NCBI GenBank assembly: GCA_900543625.1
Contig: UQSF01000001.1
Span: 169,474-233,473 of the forward strand
From: an uncultured Eubacteriales bacterium
GTDB taxonomy: Bacteria; Bacillota; Clostridia; Oscillospirales; Oscillospiraceae
DNA: 64,000 nt
Reading direction: 5' to 3'
The translations under genes and the position numbers were made by a program. The stretch's first letter is position 1, and each line of letters opens with the position of its first letter. Below are positions 55,659-63,180 of this stretch, one piece after another. The notes below the pieces were generated by a model. That model worked only from the letters and a program-made list of their open reading frames with translations. It was not told the origin of the DNA and did not search any database.

Positions 55659-56783
55659 TCACTCCATTTCACTGAAAACTGTTTCCAGCCATGCGGCGTA
55701 GTCCTTAACCCAACCACCATCGGAGCCGAAGCCGTGAGGCCAGCCGTTCAGCACGATGCGCCCGGTGGAAATGCCCATTCCGGAGATCACATCATATTGC
55801 TGCTGGAACTGACGATAGAAGGGGTCCTCGGTGCCGTAGACATAGAAGGTCGGCGGCAAATCGCCCTCGGTCAACCAGCTTGCATCCATATTTCCCACGC
55901 TGAGGCGGCCATAGAAGGAATAGATCATGCCTGCGGCGGAGGCATAGGCGAGAACGGCGTCTAGCTCGTCCGGCACATAGGTGCTGTCCAGCGCCGTGCC
56001 GGTCACATCTTCGTCATAGTGCATCAGAAATTCACCGGCCTGAATGCCGCCCGCCGAAAAGCCCATGACGGCAATATCATCTGGGTCAATACCATAGATC
56101 TCCGCATTTTTGCGGACAAAACGGACGGCTCTCGCCACATCCAGCGCACCTTCCTCCTGCGTATAGGGAGACAGACGGTAGTCTACGATGAAGGTCTGAA
56201 AGCCCAGCTCTCGCAGTGCTGCGGCGGTGGGCAGCGAATCGGTATAGTTGCCCCGGAACTGATAAGCGCCGCCCGCCATCAGCACCACCGCGCCTTTTGG
56301 CTTCACGCCATCCCGGACGGGGATAGCGGTGACATAGGGGCGGAAGTTCCAGTCATCGAAATATCCGGTCATGTCCTGCGTAAACTTCGTCCTGGCGGGG
56401 ACATTGCCTTCCTCCCAGAGATAGAGCACTTGAATGTTTGCAGGGTCTGCTGCCGTGTTCAGAACAGTCTTATTACCTGCCGGTTCCGGCATCTTTTGCA
56501 GCATGGCTGTGCGGGAATAATCGGAAATCTTGCCGCTGCCGAAGTTGTATGCATCAGGAAAATCACCCGGCGTGGCTACAGTGTCCGTAGAAGATCCGTC
56601 GCGCAGATCATCGACGGAAGCAGAACTGCTTTCGTTTGGTTTCGTTGTCATAGCATCCTCAATGGCCGAAACGCCGTTTTCCAGCTCACCGCCGGGAGTC
56701 CCGACGGACTCCCGGCCACAGGCGGTCAGCGACACGACCATGAGAATTGCAAGCATTGCGGCGAAAACTCTGTTCCTACGCAT
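55659..56783 (-). CDS. Alpha/beta-hydrolase lipoprotein (BD-FAE/acetyl-esterase type)
   Basis: 374 residues, lipoprotein signal (VVSLTAC, Cys22), Ser/Thr-rich spacer to about 80, then an esterase/lipase domain: VVLMAGGAYQFRG (oxyanion region), VDYRLSPYTQEEGALDVARA, nucleophile MGFSAGGIQAGEF, acid near YGTEDPFYRQF and His in GWPHGFGSDGG. It acts outside the membrane on esters, possibly acetylated sugars. Its stop lies in the ribosome site of the next gene. Confidence 0.84.
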   Translation of the reverse strand: MRRNRVFAAMLAILMVVSLTACGRESVGTPGGELENGVSAIEDAMTTKPNESSSASVDDLRDGSSTDTVATPGDFPDAYNFGSGKISDYSRTAMLQKMPEPAGNKTVLNTAADPANIQVLYLWEEGNVPARTKFTQDMTGYFDDWNFRPYVTAIPVRDGVKPKGAVVLMAGGAYQFRGNYTDSLPTAAALRELGFQTFIVDYRLSPYTQEEGALDVARAVRFVRKNAEIYGIDPDDIAVMGFSAGGIQAGEFLMHYDEDVTGTALDSTYVPDELDAVLAYASAAGMIYSFYGRLSVGNMDASWLTEGDLPPTFYVYGTEDPFYRQFQQQYDVISGMGISTGRIVLNGWPHGFGSDGGWVKDYAAWLETVFSEME

Positions 56784-57370
56784 TACAGACCCAGTCCATT
56801 GACCCAGGACTGCACATCATCACTGGAAACGCCGGAGGAGAACCGCTGGCCTTCCTGCCACTCGCCGGTACCGGCCATGTCGGCCAGCAAACTGCCGCTC
56901 TGACCCATGCCGGAGGAGGAAGAAGTGGCAAAGGGGATGACGGTCTTGCCGGTGAAATCATTGTTTTTTACAAAGGTGTCCACGGGCCACGCTGCGATAC
57001 CCCACCAGATGGGATAACCGATGAACACGGTGTCATAGGAATCCCAATCGGGAACTTCAGTGGTGGTCAAGGGCACATCCCGCAGGGACTCGTCGTCATG
57101 TTCACGGCTGACGCGGCTGTCAGGGTTCGTCCAATCCAGATCATCGCTGGTGTAGACTTCAGTGGGAACAATCTCAAAGAGGTCGGCACCGGCGGCCTCT
57201 GCAATATCCTTGGCCACCCGCTCGGTGTTACCGGAAGCGGAGTAGTAGACCACCAGCGTCTTGCCGGTTTCGGGCTGCATGGTGGAAGATGCAGGCTTGT
57301 TGGCAGAGCCGCAGGCGGCAAGGCTAAGTACGGGCACGACGCTCAGCAGTAGTGCAGTCAGTTTTTTCAT
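56783..57370 (-). CDS. Exported flavodoxin (lipoprotein)
   Basis: 195 residues with a clear lipoprotein signal (LSLAACG, Cys20) followed by a flavodoxin domain: LVVYYSASGNTERVAKDI holds the FMN phosphate loop, and FIGYPIWWGIAAWPVDTF the flavin-stacking loop. A flavodoxin facing outward is unusual, since these carriers normally work in the cytoplasm. It overlaps the hydrolase gene by 1 base. AAAGGATG precedes the ATG. Confidence 0.84.
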   Translation of the reverse strand: MKKLTALLLSVVPVLSLAACGSANKPASSTMQPETGKTLVVYYSASGNTERVAKDIAEAAGADLFEIVPTEVYTSDDLDWTNPDSRVSREHDDESLRDVPLTTTEVPDWDSYDTVFIGYPIWWGIAAWPVDTFVKNNDFTGKTVIPFATSSSSGMGQSGSLLADMAGTGEWQEGQRFSSGVSSDDVQSWVNGLGL

Positions 57371-57402
57371 GATAAAATCATCCTTTCAATTCAATTTTAG
57401 TT

Positions 57403-58560
57403 TTATTTACATTCGCAGAGAATGTCATATGTTTCATCGTGGGTCAACTTTTTGCAGCAGCCCTCGGTGAAAACGGTAGAATCCGCAATGGCACGAAAAT
57501 CGGTGTCATCGGGAATGCCCAGCTCTGCGAAGGTGGTGGGCAGTCCAATTTCCTTGATGAACGCAGCCAGCGCATCGATACCGGCAGTAGCCGTCTCCTC
57601 AATGCTGCCCTTGGGTGCGACACCCCAGACATTCTGCGCAAACCGTGCAAACCGCGCCGCGCCGGACTTGTAGATATGGCGGTACAGAACGGGGTGGATC
57701 ACCGCCAGACCTGCACCGTGGTTGCAGTTGGTGTACGCGCCCAACTGGTGCTCCAGCATATGGCACTGGAAGTCCGTGACTTTTCCGATCTTCAGAACGC
57801 CGTTTTCTGCCATGGCGGAGGCCCACGCCAGTTCACTTCTGGCATCGTAATTCTCCGGGTCGGTCAGCAGGACACGGATGTTGCGGATCACGCTCCGCAT
57901 AACGGCCTCGTTGATGTCATCGGAAAGATTGTTTTCATCCGGCTTGCCAAAGTAGGTCTCCATAGCGTGGCTCAGTGTATCGAACGCACCGGAGATAACC
58001 TGCTTCATGGGAACGGACAGGGTGTAGCTGGGGTCAAGGAACGCGAACTCCGCCTGCGCGCCCCAAAGAGGGCCCTTGATCTTCTTTTCCTCGTTGGTAA
58101 TGACCGCACCGTTGTTCATCTCGCTGCCGGTGCCGAACACGGTGACGATGGTGCCGAGGGGGATAAACTTGGTCGGCAGCGTGTGCTTCGTGTACTGCAT
58201 CTCCCAGATGTCCTCGTCCAGCTTCGCCTGTGCGGAGATGACCTTGCAGCAGTCGGAAACGCTGCCGCCGCCCACGGCGAGAATCAGATCGACGTGATTT
58301 TCACGCGCCAGCTTCGCGCCCTCCTGCACCTTGGCATAGGTGGGATTGGACATGATGCCGGAAAACTCCACGACGCGCTTTCCCTTGGCGTTCAGGATAC
58401 CCATGATCTCATCGTACACGCCGTTGCGCTTGATAGAGCCGCCGCCGTAGGCCAGCATGACGGTTTCGCCGTAGTTCCCCAGCAGACTGCCGAGATACTC
58501 TTTCACGCCGCCCTTGCCGAAATACACCTTGGTCTTGTTTTCAAAAATAAAGTTGTTCAT
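57403..58560 (-). CDS. Iron-containing alcohol dehydrogenase (YqhD/BDH type)
   Basis: 385 residues, family length. NAD(P) loop AVGGGSVSDCCKV near 94; metal ligands in SGAFDTLSHAMETYF (Asp, His) and EHQLGAYTNCNHGAGLAVIHP (His, His) near 190-285. PTKFIPLGTIVTVFGTGSEMNNGAVITNEE (cited: GTGSEMNNGAV) is typical of butanol-dehydrogenase-like YqhD proteins that reduce reactive aldehydes with NADPH. With the aldo/keto reductase it recalls the E. coli yqhD-dkgA pair. Confidence 0.92.
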   Translation of the reverse strand: MNNFIFENKTKVYFGKGGVKEYLGSLLGNYGETVMLAYGGGSIKRNGVYDEIMGILNAKGKRVVEFSGIMSNPTYAKVQEGAKLARENHVDLILAVGGGSVSDCCKVISAQAKLDEDIWEMQYTKHTLPTKFIPLGTIVTVFGTGSEMNNGAVITNEEKKIKGPLWGAQAEFAFLDPSYTLSVPMKQVISGAFDTLSHAMETYFGKPDENNLSDDINEAVMRSVIRNIRVLLTDPENYDARSELAWASAMAENGVLKIGKVTDFQCHMLEHQLGAYTNCNHGAGLAVIHPVLYRHIYKSGAARFARFAQNVWGVAPKGSIEETATAGIDALAAFIKEIGLPTTFAELGIPDDTDFRAIADSTVFTEGCCKKLTHDETYDILCECK

Positions 58561-58576
58561 GTTCCGTTACCTCCTG

Positions 58577-59200
58577 TTAGTTTTCAAACTTTGCCGCCCA
58601 TTCTTTCACTTGCTGCTCCGAACCGGCTACGCTGCTGCCACGGATGGAAAGCGCCTCATCGGTCAGCACGGTTGCCTCCGGTGCCAGCTCTGCAATACGG
58701 TTTAAGCTGTTTGCTCCATTGGAGCTTCCGTTGTGGGAGAAAAATGGGATAATGTTTTTTCCGGATAGATCGTATTCATCCAGAAAACTCCAGACCGGCG
58801 TTGGCAGGTCGTACCACCAAACCGGGAAACCAAGATAGATCACATCGTAGCCTGCCATGACCTCTGGGCCGATATGGGTAGACAGCGCCGGGCGAGTTTC
58901 ATTGGTCAGTTCCGTCTGAGCACGGGAAGCGGTGGAATCAAAATCATCGCCGTAAGGTTCCACGGTCAGAATCCGGAACAAGTCTCCACCGGTCGCCTCA
59001 GCGATCCAATCCGCCATCTGCTGACCGTTTCCCGACCAAGAGAAATAGGCCACCAGCACATTGCTGTTTCCGCTGACCTCTGGCTCAGGGTCACGGTCGA
59101 TGGCAGTATGCGAACCGCCCGTCAGGCGAAGCAGTGTGAATACGCCGCCTGCGACAATGACGAGAACCGCCGCAATGATGAGCCACGTTTTCTTTTTCAT
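58577..59200 (-). CDS. Membrane-anchored flavodoxin
   Basis: 207 residues. A single N-terminal membrane segment (TWLIIAAVLVIVAGGVFTLL), a short acidic linker, then a flavodoxin domain with VLVAYFSWSGNGQQMADWI (usual SGNT is SGNG here) and LGFPVWWYDLPTPVWSFL. By the positive-inside rule the FMN domain lies outside the cell. Second exported flavodoxin of the cluster. Confidence 0.82.
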   Translation of the reverse strand: MKKKTWLIIAAVLVIVAGGVFTLLRLTGGSHTAIDRDPEPEVSGNSNVLVAYFSWSGNGQQMADWIAEATGGDLFRILTVEPYGDDFDSTASRAQTELTNETRPALSTHIGPEVMAGYDVIYLGFPVWWYDLPTPVWSFLDEYDLSGKNIIPFFSHNGSSNGANSLNRIAELAPEATVLTDEALSIRGSSVAGSEQQVKEWAAKFEN

Positions 59201-59216
59201 CTGTCATCCTCCTCAA

Positions 59217-59366
59217 TTATTTCATTTGTTTCTCCCAAAAGGAAACGGCATCATTGATCCAGCCTTCGGCGCTGGTTCCAGTCCCAAGGCCAAAGCCGTG
59301 ACCCAGACCGGAATACACATGAAACTCCGTGTCGATCCCGGCCTGCTGCATGGCTTCGAGCCGCGC
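59217..59366 (-). pseudogene. Detached C-terminal codons of the hydrolase lipoprotein
   Basis: After TAG 59369-59367 the same frame runs on for 49 codons: ARLEAMQQAGIDTEFHVYSG, then LGHGFGLGTGTSAEGWINDA and ends EKQMK with TAA at 59219-59217. The stretch GLGHGFGLG contains the expected catalytic His. A CAG-to-TAG change would explain the stop. Confidence 0.72.
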
Positions 59367-60194
59367 CTACATGACCCGCCAGTTGGCGATGCCGTCCCTG
59401 TCACCGACACAGGCATAGGTGGGCGGATCACTTTCGGAATACTCGCTCAATCCTGTGTACTGCATGATGACCGCACCGGGACGGGGCAGATTACCGCCGC
59501 CAAAGGCTTCTGCACCGTAAGACCCAAGCCACGCCGCCATTCGCGCTCCTGCCGAGCCGCCCCATAGGGAGTAGCAATCGGTGTCCACTTCCAGTTCGTC
59601 CGCATGGTCAAAGATGAAGCGGATGGCTCTTGCCAGATCCTCGCAGGCGGTCTGTGCGCCGGGGCGATAAATGAGAGCGAAGGCGTTGTAGCCCTTTTGG
59701 GAAAGCTCCAGCGCATGAGGGAAGCTGTCCTGCATGGCCCCCACATAGGCAAAGGCACCGCCTGCATTGCAGATGGCGAACTTCTCGCCGGGGACTCCCT
59801 TGAAGAAAAACAATCCTGTATCTTCTTTGGCAGGGTCAGTCGCCTTTTCCTCGTCGGTGTAGATGTCATAGAAGATAGTTTGGCCGTCCGCTGCCCGCTC
59901 TCGCAGGGTGTTCACGATCTCCACCGTTTCGTCCGGATCAATATGGCTGTAGTAGGTCAGTTGAAGTTCTTCCAGCGTGTCGCCGCTGTAGTAGGCATCC
60001 TCTACAGGGAACAGCAACCGTCCGTAAGAACCGAATATTGGAGCATTCTTCACATCTTCGATTTTGCTTTCCCTCGTAAATGCTGCTGTTTGGGATGGAG
60101 TGGTTTCCACTGGTTCCTGTGGTTTACGAGCGCCGCAGCCGCTCAGCAGAAGCGCCGTACAAAACAGCAGCGCAGAGAAACATCCAAGCTTCAT
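59367..60194 (-). CDS. Alpha/beta-hydrolase lipoprotein, cut short by an in-frame amber codon
   Basis: 275 residues to the TAG; 325 would be expected. Lipoprotein signal (LLLSGCG, Cys20). Esterase features: AICNAGGAFAYVG, ALIYRPGAQTACEDLARAIRF (cited: YRPGAQTACEDLARAI), nucleophile loop LWGGSAGARMAAW and the acid region YACVGDRDGIANW. The catalytic His lies beyond the stop, so the truncated product is probably inactive. First gene of the cluster; a -10-like TATACT overlaps the LysR-side terminator upstream. Confidence 0.78.
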   Translation of the reverse strand: MKLGCFSALLFCTALLLSGCGARKPQEPVETTPSQTAAFTRESKIEDVKNAPIFGSYGRLLFPVEDAYYSGDTLEELQLTYYSHIDPDETVEIVNTLRERAADGQTIFYDIYTDEEKATDPAKEDTGLFFFKGVPGEKFAICNAGGAFAYVGAMQDSFPHALELSQKGYNAFALIYRPGAQTACEDLARAIRFIFDHADELEVDTDCYSLWGGSAGARMAAWLGSYGAEAFGGGNLPRPGAVIMQYTGLSEYSESDPPTYACVGDRDGIANWRVM

Positions 60195-60233
60195 ATCATC
60201 ATCTGCCTTTTCCTGAACTTCTGCCTATAGTAT

Positions 60234-60268
60234 AAAAAAAGCGAGACTTCAAGAGAAGTCTCGCTTCG
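60234..60268 (-). terminator. Terminator of the LysR gene
   Basis: Minus strand GAAGCGAGACTTC, 5-base loop, GAAGTCTCGCTT, then a T run, 28 bases after the LysR stop. The T run merges with the TATACT box of the next gene. Confidence 0.82.
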
Positions 60269-60296
60269 TTCATCAGTATATACCTTTGGGTTATAA

Positions 60297-61199
60297 TCAG
60301 TTGTACAGCTCTTTGCTGATGGTTTTGGCTGCATCCAAAAAGCGCTGTACCGTCGGTGTCGGCTCCGGGGAATGGAGAATGCCATAGGGAATGCCATAAT
60401 TCCATTCCACTGGGATTACCTTCAGAAGCGGATGGACAGTTGCCCAGCCGGGAATAGCCAGCAAAACGTCATTGGTGTTCTCACAGCGGTTGAACACATC
60501 CATGTTGTAAAAGTCGAAATCTACGATATGGATCTGCGGATGGTGCTGCCAGAGGTCATCCCGGAGTTGATCCACATAATGGCTCCAGCCGCGGTGCATC
60601 AGCAGCAGATTCTCCCCATAGAGGTCAGAAACTTGCAGCTTGTCTTTGTCCGCCAGCCGGTGGTGGATGGAGACTGCACAGCAGAAGCGCCCCCGCGTCA
60701 GCTCCAACCCAGCACAGCCCCGTAGGTGCAGCATGGTCTCATCAAAAATACCGCCTACTACATCAATGTTCTTTCCGAGATTTGCAAGGATCTCTCTCGC
60801 ATTTTCCGGCGTGTTCTCAAAGGGGACGATCTGAAATTTGATGTCCGGGTGCAGAGTTTGAACTCTGGACCAGAGCTCCATCAGGAGTTGTGCCGGAGTC
60901 ATGGGCGAGGAACCGATGCGGATGATATTCTCATCCTCCTGCATGGCGTTTTTTGCCCGAGTCACGGAGTCCCGGCAATACTGGATGATATATTTTGCAT
61001 CCTGGTACATAGAGCGCCCAGCTTTTGTGAGTTGCAGCCCCCGGTGGCTACGGTCGAAGAGCTTCACGCCGAGGGATTCTTCTAAAAGATTGATTTGCTT
61101 GATGACAGCCGTGGGCGTGATGTAGCTTTCTTCGGCGGCTTTGTTGAAGCTGCCTGCATCCGCCACGCGCAGAAAAGTTTCAAGCTGTGGGTTATACAT
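60297..61199 (-). CDS. LysR-family regulator of the redox/hydrolase cluster
   Basis: 300 residues. Winged helix-turn-helix SFNKAAEESYITPTAVIKQINLLEE (cited: FNKAAEESYITPTAVIKQI) and a full effector domain. Located at the head of the cluster in the same direction, separated by a terminator, so it is the likely regulator. GGAGGTGCTTC precedes the ATG; its -10-like TATAAA lies in the last codons of the recombinase gene. The signal is unknown; aldehydes or quinones would fit the enzymes. Confidence 0.87.
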   Translation of the reverse strand: MYNPQLETFLRVADAGSFNKAAEESYITPTAVIKQINLLEESLGVKLFDRSHRGLQLTKAGRSMYQDAKYIIQYCRDSVTRAKNAMQEDENIIRIGSSPMTPAQLLMELWSRVQTLHPDIKFQIVPFENTPENAREILANLGKNIDVVGGIFDETMLHLRGCAGLELTRGRFCCAVSIHHRLADKDKLQVSDLYGENLLLMHRGWSHYVDQLRDDLWQHHPQIHIVDFDFYNMDVFNRCENTNDVLLAIPGWATVHPLLKVIPVEWNYGIPYGILHSPEPTPTVQRFLDAAKTISKELYN

Positions 61200-61216
61200 G
61201 AAGCACCTCCTTTATT

Positions 61217-63160
61217 TTATAGCATTCCAAAATGTTTCAATGCCTCCGTAATGGCTCTTTCCTTTTCCGGTGGGCATTGTGGCTGCCTGGCATCCTCGGA
61301 TTTCGGTTTATTATAGTTCTCGCGCTCGATAATGCCGTGTTTCTGCTTTACCTGAGCGATATAAAGACTGCTGACATTCAAGCCGCTGTGTTCCAAAACA
61401 TAATCCTTGATTTGCCCATAGGTTGCCATTCCTCTTTTATCCTGCACCATTTCTTCCACATCAATATTGATATGTGTCACAGGATTTCTCAGAACTAAGA
61501 GACAAACCGTCTCGATATGTGCATCATTGTCCAAACTCAAACTCATATCTTCCGCAATGATTGGGAGCTTGAACTTGATGGACTTGAGCCACTGGCCATT
61601 AGGCTGCCGTTCCTCATAGATCTGGACTTCGGATAGCAGCGATTCCATGAGCTGCCGCTTTTCCTGATCGTCCATGACGGAATAGAGCTTATCAAAGTAA
61701 ATCAGCACCTTGTAGATGTTGTCGCCCGTCAGCTTTTCCGCCTCAATCGCCATCTTCTTGGCTCTGGCGGCAACGAGCTGGTTTTCTGTATCCTCAATCT
61801 TATCATACATCTTGTAAAGCCGGTCATCAAGGTCTGCTTTGCGTTTGATGTAGTGCTTATCGTCCGGGTCGAGGGAATCAATTTCATCCATCAGCCGCAC
61901 TTTTACGGAATAACTCTGGCGAAGCTGCTTTTCATGCGCCGCAATCTCCTGCTCAATGGCAGAGGTGTCCACCTTCATGCTGATCTTTTCCTGCATCATG
62001 GCGGCGAACTTCGGATTGCTTACCAGCTTTACGATAACCTCAGCAACGGCGCTGTCCAGCAGTTCTTCATTGATCTGCTTCTTGAAGTTGCATTTATGCC
62101 CGCGCGTCATCGCACGGTGCTTACAGCCATAGTAATAAAAATCCTTGTATTTTGAGCCGTCCGCCTTATGTTTGATGCTTTTGTTTCCATACATTCCTAC
62201 GCCGCAGACCGGGCATTTCACAATACCGGACAGCAGATGTATTTTTGTATCCTTGCCCCTGTTGACGTGTTCGTATTTCTCCGCTTGTGCCAGCAGCTTG
62301 ACCTGCGCCTCGTGCCATAGTTCTTCGGAAACGATTCCCTCGTGCAGTCCGTCAACCAGCAAATAGTCATCCTGCTCCACCAGCCGGTAATCATTTCGGG
62401 TACCATGCACCTTCTCCGTCCGTCGTCTGCCATAAGCGATTTTTCCGCAGTATACCGGATTTTTCAGAATCCTGCGGATCAGCGCTGCATCGAATAAGGG
62501 ATTTTTTCCGTTTTGCCTTTGGATTTTGTGAATCCCGTGGGTTGCAAGATATTTTGCAAGACCATTTGCACCGCTATCCGTATGCACATACTGGTCAAAA
62601 ATCACGCGGATCGCCGCTGCTTCTTCCTCATTGATGAAAAGCTGTCCCTTTTCCAGCTTATAGCCATAAGGTGCAAAACCGCCGTTCCATTTCCCCTCAC
62701 GGGCTTTCTGGATTCTTCCCTCCATCGTCTGCACACGGATGTTTTCACGCTCAATCTCTGCAACCGCTGACAAAACAGAAATCATCAGCTTTCCCGCATC
62801 CTTGGAGGAATCGATTCCATCCTCCACACAAATTAGGTTAACGCCAAAATCCTGCATGACCTGTAGGGTAGACAAGACATCTGCCGCATTTCTGCCGAAG
62901 CGCGAGAGTTTGAACACCAGCACATAGGACACGCCGTCTTTGCCGGACTTGATATCCTCCATCATCTGATTGAACTGGATTCTGCCCTCTATGGACTTAC
63001 CGGATTTACCGGCATCCTCGTATTCGCCCACAATCTCATAGTCATTGAACTCGGCGTAGGCTTTCATTCTGGATTTCTGTGCATCCAGAGAGTATCCGTC
63101 AATCTGCATGGCGGTAGACACGCGAGTATAGATATAGACTTTTATCTTTTCTTTTTTCAT
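61217..63160 (-). CDS. Large serine recombinase with an extra C-terminal domain
   Basis: 647 residues. Resolvase domain (1-150): catalytic Ser15 in YTRVSTAMQ, FKLSRFGRNAADVL and SAVAEIERENIRVQTMEGR. Recombinase domain (about 165-290) with GFAPYGYKLEKGQ. Zinc-ribbon CPVCGVGMYG and YGCKHR...CNF. Coiled coil about 395-470. The last 65 residues (ATYGQIKDYVLEHSGLNVSS onward, including SEDARQPQCPPEKE and ALKHFGML) are not part of a usual recombinase; I recall a very similar tail on RlmD/RumA-type 23S rRNA methyltransferases of gut Firmicutes. Probably integrates or excises the element here. AAGATGCGATG context at the start; no strong ribosome site. Confidence 0.88.
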   Translation of the reverse strand: MKKEKIKVYIYTRVSTAMQIDGYSLDAQKSRMKAYAEFNDYEIVGEYEDAGKSGKSIEGRIQFNQMMEDIKSGKDGVSYVLVFKLSRFGRNAADVLSTLQVMQDFGVNLICVEDGIDSSKDAGKLMISVLSAVAEIERENIRVQTMEGRIQKAREGKWNGGFAPYGYKLEKGQLFINEEEAAAIRVIFDQYVHTDSGANGLAKYLATHGIHKIQRQNGKNPLFDAALIRRILKNPVYCGKIAYGRRRTEKVHGTRNDYRLVEQDDYLLVDGLHEGIVSEELWHEAQVKLLAQAEKYEHVNRGKDTKIHLLSGIVKCPVCGVGMYGNKSIKHKADGSKYKDFYYYGCKHRAMTRGHKCNFKKQINEELLDSAVAEVIVKLVSNPKFAAMMQEKISMKVDTSAIEQEIAAHEKQLRQSYSVKVRLMDEIDSLDPDDKHYIKRKADLDDRLYKMYDKIEDTENQLVAARAKKMAIEAEKLTGDNIYKVLIYFDKLYSVMDDQEKRQLMESLLSEVQIYEERQPNGQWLKSIKFKLPIIAEDMSLSLDNDAHIETVCLLVLRNPVTHINIDVEEMVQDKRGMATYGQIKDYVLEHSGLNVSSLYIAQVKQKHGIIERENYNKPKSEDARQPQCPPEKERAITEALKHFGML

Positions 63161-63180
63161 CGCATCTTCTCCACCCCAGC

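Noticed and set aside
53704..59369. Stop-codon recoding (read-through of TAA and TAG) as a programmed mechanism
   Set aside because: Two different stop codons in two unrelated genes, no recoding hairpin or pyrrolysine genes in view, and other decay nearby make simple nonsense mutation more likely. It stays listed as a finding because read-through was not excluded.
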